Below are positions 1 through 4,384 of a DNA stretch of 7,011 nucleotides, piece by piece. Origin of the DNA: Solirubrobacterales bacterium (GTDB taxonomy: Bacteria; Actinomycetota; Thermoleophilia; Solirubrobacterales; 70-9); the NCBI GenBank assembly GCA_030152805.1, contig JASLIG010000135.1, forward strand, positions 1-7,011, in the 5' to 3' direction. The notes beneath the pieces were generated by a model that was given only the letters and a program-made list of their open reading frames with translations, was not told the DNA's origin and did not search any database. Within the stretch, counting starts at the first letter, position 1. Each line of letters starts with the position of its first letter. Both the position numbers and the translations under genes were made by a program.

Positions 1-22
1 CGGGACAAGGAGAGAGATCTAG

Positions 23-784
23 ATGTTCTCGACGCTACGCACGCGTTTCGGCATCCCCGGAGTCATCTCGGTGATTGCCCTCGTCTTCGCAATGCTCGGC
101 GGCGCCTACGCCGCCTCCAACTCTTCAAACGCCGGCAAGGCGACGGCTTCCGCCAAGGCCAAGAAGGGACCGAGGGGCCCCAAGGGTCCGAAGGGCGATA
201 CCGGCCCGGCGGGACCGCAGGGGCCGGCGGGACCGGCGGGACCGGCTGGCGCCAAGGGCGATGCTGGGGCCAATGGGTCGAACGGCGCAGCGGGTGCCGC
301 CGGGCCGACGGGGCCGACCGGCAAAACCGGGGCCACCGGAGCGAGCGGGCAAACCGGCTTCACCGAAACGCTGCCGAAAGAAAAGACCGAGACCGGTACT
401 TGGGCCAGCGGCGGCTTTATCGCGCCTGAAGGCATATCTCATGTAGTGGACTCGATCTCGTTCACGATTCCGCTCGCAGCTCCCTCCGAACACGTCGTTC
501 TGCTCAAAAAAGCGGAAACCGAAGAATCGACAACCACACCCGTCGAAGGCTGCGAATACGACCCGACCGACCCCACCGCCGTGCCCGTCGCACCGGCCGG
601 CACCCTCTGCGTCTTCACGACGAGGGAAGGCGAAGAAGAAGGCACGGTCGTGAGCGTGACCAAAGCCCCGAGCGGCGTAGGTATCAAGAGCGACTCCCGC
701 CTCGGCGCCTACATCTGGGGCATACCTGCTGAATTCGGCAAGTTCGAACTTGGCGGCACCTGGGCGGTGACCGCCGCGGAATAG
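23..784 (+). CDS. Secreted/surface collagen-like protein (Gly-X-Y stalk with C-terminal head)
   Basis: This encodes a 253-residue exported protein of unknown function. Residues 1-30 form a signal sequence: basic residues R6 and R8, a hydrophobic stretch at about 11-27, and an AYA-A cleavage-like site at 30/31. It could instead stay uncleaved as a membrane anchor. A Lys/Ala/Ser linker (31-48) leads into 22 perfect Gly-X-Y triplets (49-114), Pro-rich at first (GPR, GPK, GPA) and then Ala/Thr-rich (GAA, GPT, GAT). Such runs are expected to form a collagen triple helix, hence a trimer. Residues 115-253 form a predicted beta-rich head with two cysteines (C177, C196) that may pair, opening with TGTWASGG and closing with GGTWAVTA. 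The ATG start has AAGGAG at 7-12, 10 nt upstream, and the signal sequence follows at once. The head resembles heads I recall on collagen-like proteins of Solirubrobacterales. Anything upstream of position 1 is not visible. Confidence 0.93.
   Translation: MFSTLRTRFGIPGVISVIALVFAMLGGAYAASNSSNAGKATASAKAKKGPRGPKGPKGDTGPAGPQGPAGPAGPAGAKGDAGANGSNGAAGAAGPTGPTGKTGATGASGQTGFTETLPKEKTETGTWASGGFIAPEGISHVVDSISFTIPLAAPSEHVVLLKKAETEESTTTPVEGCEYDPTDPTAVPVAPAGTLCVFTTREGEEEGTVVSVTKAPSGVGIKSDSRLGAYIWGIPAEFGKFELGGTWAVTAAE
167..364 (+). repeat. Collagen-type Gly-X-Y tract (22 triplets), with 9-bp DNA repeats
   Basis: Twenty-two consecutive codon triplets begin with a glycine codon, covering residues 49-114 of the first protein with no interruption. 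Inside it, 203-247 consists of five 9-bp units of the form GGN CCG GCG (one ends CAG, the last GCT), encoding GPA/GPQ repeats. Units at 221-247 are near-identical, so replication slippage could change stalk length by whole triplets without breaking the frame. Charged triplets (GPK, GDT, GAK, GDA) at both ends of the Pro-rich part could give interchain salt bridges, as in known bacterial collagens, where hydroxyproline is absent. Confidence 0.9.
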
Positions 785-793
785 CGGACCTTC

Positions 794-825
794 CCACCGC
801 CGGCCTTCGGTTGGGCCGGCGGTGG
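794..825 (+). terminator. GC-rich hairpin between genes 1 and 2 (possible terminator or attenuator)
   Basis: CCACCGCCGGCC (794-805) and GGCCGGCGGTGG (814-825) are exact reverse complements: a 12-bp stem with an 8-nt loop, TTCGGTTG. It starts 10 nt after the TAG of the collagen-like gene. No T-run follows (the next bases are CCCGCGCCC), so it is not a classical rho-independent terminator. GC-rich actinobacteria do use U-poor hairpins at gene ends. It could also stabilise the 3' end of the first transcript, or reduce read-through into the next gene and so set a ratio between the two proteins. The hairpin is certain; its role is inferred. Confidence 0.55.
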
Positions 826-851
826 CCCGCGCCCAAGCCCCATCGGATCGC

Positions 852-857
852 AAGGAG
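852..857 (+). promoter_or_regulatory. Shine-Dalgarno of the double-propeller protein
   Basis: AAGGAG lies 5 nt before the ATG at 863. It fixes the start of the long reading frame just ahead of a clear signal peptide. No convincing promoter was seen in the 78-nt gap, so gene 2 may be read from a promoter upstream of the window. Confidence 0.75.
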
Positions 858-862
858 CCCAG

Positions 863-3800
863 ATGACACCGTCACAGCGCAAGCCACAAAAGCCCCGCGG
901 CCGTCGAGCCTGCCTCGGCATCGCCGCCGCGGCGCTGCTCGTCCTCGGGCTCCTCACCGCATCACCCGCTTCTGCCGCCTACGAACAGGTCAGCACCTTC
1001 GCCGGCAACCCTGGGGAACTGCATCCCGGCACCAGCCCCACGGAATGGCCCGAAGAGGTGCAGCTCTCCGGCGTCGGCGGCATGGCGGTCAACTACACCG
1101 GCGCGGGTGGGGTGCCGGCGGGAACTCTCTATGCGGCAACTTTCTTCGGCGACGACCACAACGGCGGCGCCATACGCGTGGCCCGCTTCAACCCCGACGG
1201 CAGCTTCAGCGAGAACTGGACCTTCAACGAGGACCCGAAATACAAAGAACGCTGCGGCCCCGACGGCGAACCCGCCCACCCGATGTGCAAAAGCCGAGTG
1301 CAGGGGAATTCGTACACGATCGATGTCGAGGTCGACCAGAGCACCGGCTACGTCTACGCACTCGACGCGGCGGGTCTCACCGACGATCTCGTAGCCGGAA
1401 TGAACACGATCCACGTCTACAGCGCCGACGGCTCGGAATTGATCGGCGAATTCGGCGTGTTCGCAAAAGTAGGCGAAACGCTTGAATCGAGCCCGGAGAA
1501 GGTTCACAGCGCCGGAAGAGGAGGCCTCGCCTTGGGTCTCGGCGGCAAGGTCTACGTCTTCGACGTCGTCAGCCTCGAAGGGGGGGGTGAATCCATCCGG
1601 CTGATGACCTTCGAACCGCAGTCCCCCGGCGACTACGAACACTACGTCTACGCCGGGCAGGCTCACGACGTTCCGATGATCGGAACATCCCCCGTCGCAG
1701 ATGCCGCCGGCGACATCTATGCGAGAAAGCTAGACGGGATCGTCAAGATCGATCCCGACCAGCCAGCGGATCCGCCGCTCTGCGAATTCAAATTCCCCAA
1801 AGGCCACATTTACGGGATCACGGTCAACCAGCTGAACGGCGAAGTCTTCTTCTACACCGACACCGACAAGAAGATCCACCAGCTCTCCTCCTGTAACGGC
1901 ACGGGCAAATTCAAAGAAGTCGGCACGTCGGCCTTCTCGCCGCCGCGCTTCGCGCTTTACGCGCTGGCGTTCGACCCGATCTCCCAGTTCGAACCGAGCC
2001 GCCCGGCCGGGGTGCTCTACGGCGCCGCCGCGGACAGCGAAGGCGGGAAAACCGAAGAAGGGCCCCCTCTAAAAATCGAATCCTCCCTCGGCTACACCTT
2101 CGCCCCGCCGGCGGAATTCCCACCCGAAGTCCTCTCCGAGTCGGTCTCCCACGTGACCGCGACGACGGCGGAACTGGGCGCCCAGATCAATCCCAAGGGA
2201 CCACCGACCGACTACGTCTTCCAGTACCTGACCCAGGCCGAATACGAAGCAAACGAACCCGCTGATCGCTTCGCCGGGGCAAAAGAAGCGCCGCCCGGCG
2301 GCGGCCTGGTGGGCGAAGGGCCGAAAGCGCTCAGCGTCGTCGCCCCGGTCCTCGGCCTCGAACCAGATACCGCCTATCGCTACCGCGTCGTCGCGACCAG
2401 CCACTGCTCTGCAGCGCTGCCGGAAAAAGTCTGCGAAACAAAAGGCGCCGAGCAGAGCTTCCGCACCTTCCCCGCCGAATCCCCGGGCCTGCCCGACGGC
2501 CGGGTCTATGAGCTGGTCTCGCCGGCGGTCAAGGGAGGCGGCCAGGTCTTGCCAGCTGACTCACGGGTCTTCAGTTGCGCAGCCACCTGCAAGCCAGGCG
2601 AACTCCTTGACCGCTTCCCGATGCAGAGCAGTCCCGACGGCGAGACGATCGTCTACGAGGGCCTGCCCTTCTCCGAAGGCGGCGCGCTGCGCGAAAACGA
2701 GTACATCGCCCATCGCGATCCCAGCGTGGGCTGGCAGACCACCACTCTCGCGCCGGCGCTGCTGGAACACGGAGTGACCTACAAGGCTTTCGACACCGAG
2801 CTGACGAGGGGGGTGATCAGACAGCAGAGCCCGGCGCTCAGCCCCGAAGCCCCCGCTGGCTTCCAAAACCTCTACACCCAGCCGACCGTGGACCCGCTGG
2901 CGCTCTCGCCGCTGATGAGGGCAGAACCGCCCCACCGGCTGATCAGCGGCAACAACGAATTCAAACTCACCTACGCTGGCGCCTCGGCCGACCTCTCGCG
3001 CGTCTTCTTCACGGCAAACGACGCGCTCACCTTCGAAACGCCCTTCGCCCCCGAAGCGGTGGACGGCGGCGCGACGAAATCCAACCTCTACGAATGGGAA
3101 CCGGCCACCGAGCAGCTGCGCCTGGTCAACGTGCTGCCGGAAAACGCCACGACGCAAGCCGGCGCCTCCTTCGGCCTCGACAGCGCCAACACGATCTCAG
3201 ACGACGGCTCAAGGGCCTTCTGGTCTTCCGAAGCGGGTCAGCTCTACGTGCGCGAAGGCGCGGAAGCGACCAAAGCGATCCCCGATGCAGGCAAATTCCT
3301 CGCTGCCGCCACCGACGGCTCCAAGGTCCTGCTCACCAACGGCCACCTCTATGACCTCGAAGAAGAAGCCATCACCGACCTGACCGAAGGAAAAGGCGGC
3401 TTCCAGGGCATCGCCGGCCAAAGCGACGACCTCTCCCACGTCTACTTCGTCGACACCGAAGTGCTGAACGGCGAAGAAGAAAACAGCGAGGGAGACAAAG
3501 CCGAAGCGGGCAAATTCAACCTCTACGCCTGGGAAGAAGGCTCGAGCCGCTACGTGGCGACTTTGGTGTCCCTGGACAGCGGCTCGGGGTTCGGCAACGC
3601 CTGGGCCCCCTCGCCCTCCCAACGCACCGCCGAGGCAAGCCCTCATGGCCGCTATCTCGCCTTCTCCTCCCGGGCGCAGCTGACCGGCTATGAGAACACC
3701 GGTCCCTGTGGGCAAGACGAAAAAACCTTCCCCTGTTCAGAGGCCTTCCTCTATGACTCCGCAACGGGCGAGCTCACTTGCCCCTCCTGCAACCCAACCG

Positions 3801-4384
3801 GCGTGCCCCCATTGGGCAACTCGACTCTGCGGCTGATGCAGGCCGGTGTCACCCTCTTCTCCCAGCCGCGCTACCTCACCGACGAGGGCCGCCTCTACTT
3901 CGACAGCCGCGACTCGCTCAGCGTCAACGACACCAACGACGGGGTCGAAGACGTCTATGAGTACGAGCCAAACGAAGTCGGCGACTGCAAACGAGCGGCG
4001 GGTTGCCTCAGGTTGGTCTCGGCAGGCAGGGAACCGGTCGACTCCAACTTCCTGGCGATGGACGAAGACGGCTCCAACGTCTTCTTCACCACCCGCGACC
4101 AGTTGGTCCTCAAAGACCACGACGACCTCATCGACCTCTACGTCGCAAGGGAAGGGGGCGGCATCCCGGCCGAAACCGAAGTGGCGAGGAGCGAATGCCA
4201 GGGCGAAGCCTGCGTCGCCGCCTACTCGCCTCCAAACGACCCGACCCCGGGCTCCTCGAGCTTCGAAGGTGCTGGCAACGTCGATGAAAAGAAGACGAAC
4301 AAGAAACACAAGAAGAAGAAGCACGCCAAGAAGAAGCACGCCCACAAGCGAGCCGCCAAGCACAACCGCGGAGGTGCAAAGTGA
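863..4384 (+). CDS. Exported NHL-like / FN3 / TolB-like double-propeller protein with Lys-rich tail
   Basis: This encodes a 1173-residue exported protein of unknown function. The signal peptide (1-38) has a long basic n-region with R14-R15, a hydrophobic core (about 17-32) and an ASA-A cleavage site at 38/39. RRACL is only a weak twin-arginine match, so Sec export is more likely. Residues 40-415 hold NHL-like blades, for example GGMAVNYTGAGGVPAGTLYA (73-91), RVARFNPDGSF (105-115) and IHVYSADGS (183-191). Residues 420-537 are an FN3-like domain (TATTAELGAQINPKG, AYRYRVVATS, EQSFRTF). LPDGRVYELVSP (543-554) links to a TolB/PD40-like propeller (about 585-1100) with repeated 'DG/DLS-x-V-x-F' strands: SPDGETIVYEG, ISDDGSRAFW, ATDGSKVLL, SDDLSHVYF, TDEGRLYF and DEDGSNVFF. 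Close cysteine pairs (515/524, 572/576, 949/958, 973/976, 1042/1048, 1112/1117) suggest disulfides outside the cell. The tail (1141-1173) is Lys/His-rich. The stop overlaps the next gene's GTG. No catalytic motif was recognised; a binding or scaffold role is an inference. Confidence 0.94.
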   Translation: MTPSQRKPQKPRGRRACLGIAAAALLVLGLLTASPASAAYEQVSTFAGNPGELHPGTSPTEWPEEVQLSGVGGMAVNYTGAGGVPAGTLYAATFFGDDHNGGAIRVARFNPDGSFSENWTFNEDPKYKERCGPDGEPAHPMCKSRVQGNSYTIDVEVDQSTGYVYALDAAGLTDDLVAGMNTIHVYSADGSELIGEFGVFAKVGETLESSPEKVHSAGRGGLALGLGGKVYVFDVVSLEGGGESIRLMTFEPQSPGDYEHYVYAGQAHDVPMIGTSPVADAAGDIYARKLDGIVKIDPDQPADPPLCEFKFPKGHIYGITVNQLNGEVFFYTDTDKKIHQLSSCNGTGKFKEVGTSAFSPPRFALYALAFDPISQFEPSRPAGVLYGAAADSEGGKTEEGPPLKIESSLGYTFAPPAEFPPEVLSESVSHVTATTAELGAQINPKGPPTDYVFQYLTQAEYEANEPADRFAGAKEAPPGGGLVGEGPKALSVVAPVLGLEPDTAYRYRVVATSHCSAALPEKVCETKGAEQSFRTFPAESPGLPDGRVYELVSPAVKGGGQVLPADSRVFSCAATCKPGELLDRFPMQSSPDGETIVYEGLPFSEGGALRENEYIAHRDPSVGWQTTTLAPALLEHGVTYKAFDTELTRGVIRQQSPALSPEAPAGFQNLYTQPTVDPLALSPLMRAEPPHRLISGNNEFKLTYAGASADLSRVFFTANDALTFETPFAPEAVDGGATKSNLYEWEPATEQLRLVNVLPENATTQAGASFGLDSANTISDDGSRAFWSSEAGQLYVREGAEATKAIPDAGKFLAAATDGSKVLLTNGHLYDLEEEAITDLTEGKGGFQGIAGQSDDLSHVYFVDTEVLNGEEENSEGDKAEAGKFNLYAWEEGSSRYVATLVSLDSGSGFGNAWAPSPSQRTAEASPHGRYLAFSSRAQLTGYENTGPCGQDEKTFPCSEAFLYDSATGELTCPSCNPTGVPPLGNSTLRLMQAGVTLFSQPRYLTDEGRLYFDSRDSLSVNDTNDGVEDVYEYEPNEVGDCKRAAGCLRLVSAGREPVDSNFLAMDEDGSNVFFTTRDQLVLKDHDDLIDLYVAREGGGIPAETEVARSECQGEACVAAYSPPNDPTPGSSSFEGAGNVDEKKTNKKHKKKKHAKKKHAHKRAAKHNRGGAK
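4283..4381 (+). other. Lys/His-rich C-terminal tail of the double-propeller protein
   Basis: The last 33 residues (1141-1173) contain 14 Lys, 5 His and 2 Arg, arranged as KKHKKKKHAKKKHAHKR, after a Ser/Gly/Pro-rich spacer (PTPGSSSFEGAG). The DNA is strikingly purine-rich (repeated AAG codons) compared with the surrounding GC-rich coding sequence. No LPxTG motif or hydrophobic anchor is present. A polycationic end could hold an exported protein to anionic cell-wall polymers, lipids or DNA, but that is inferred. The final codons also contain the ribosome binding site of the next gene. Confidence 0.8.
4370..4376 (+). promoter_or_regulatory. Shine-Dalgarno deciding the GTG start of the modular repeat protein
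   Basis: GGAGGTG is a strong match to the 16S anti-Shine-Dalgarno and ends 4 nt before the GTG at 4381. It lies inside the last sense codons (Arg-Gly-Gly-Ala) of the preceding gene, whose TGA shares bases with the GTG (GTGA, 4381-4384). This arrangement is typical of translational coupling by terminating ribosomes. The next in-frame ATG (4486, residue 36) would remove the signal peptide, so GTG is preferred. Confidence 0.85.

Noticed and set aside
125..853. Antisense frame of 242 codons opposite the collagen-like gene
   Set aside because: It is Arg/Gly-rich low-complexity sequence that mirrors the Gly-X-Y codons and the hairpin region. The + strand has a signal sequence, a perfect triplet tract and a ribosome binding site.
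901..925. Twin-arginine (Tat) export signal in gene 2
   Set aside because: Only R14-R15 and the long basic n-region fit. The residues after them (Ala-Cys-Leu) do not follow the usual consensus, so Sec export is preferred and Tat remains only possible.
811..1485. + strand frame of 224 codons overlapping the start of gene 2
   Set aside because: It starts inside the hairpin and is Arg-rich throughout; the overlapping frame from 863 has a signal peptide and propeller motifs.
3779..3790. CxxC (CPSC) as a thioredoxin-like redox or zinc site
   Set aside because: No thioredoxin fold context or second metal-ligand pair is visible, and it sits in a propeller-like repeat; a structural disulfide is simpler.
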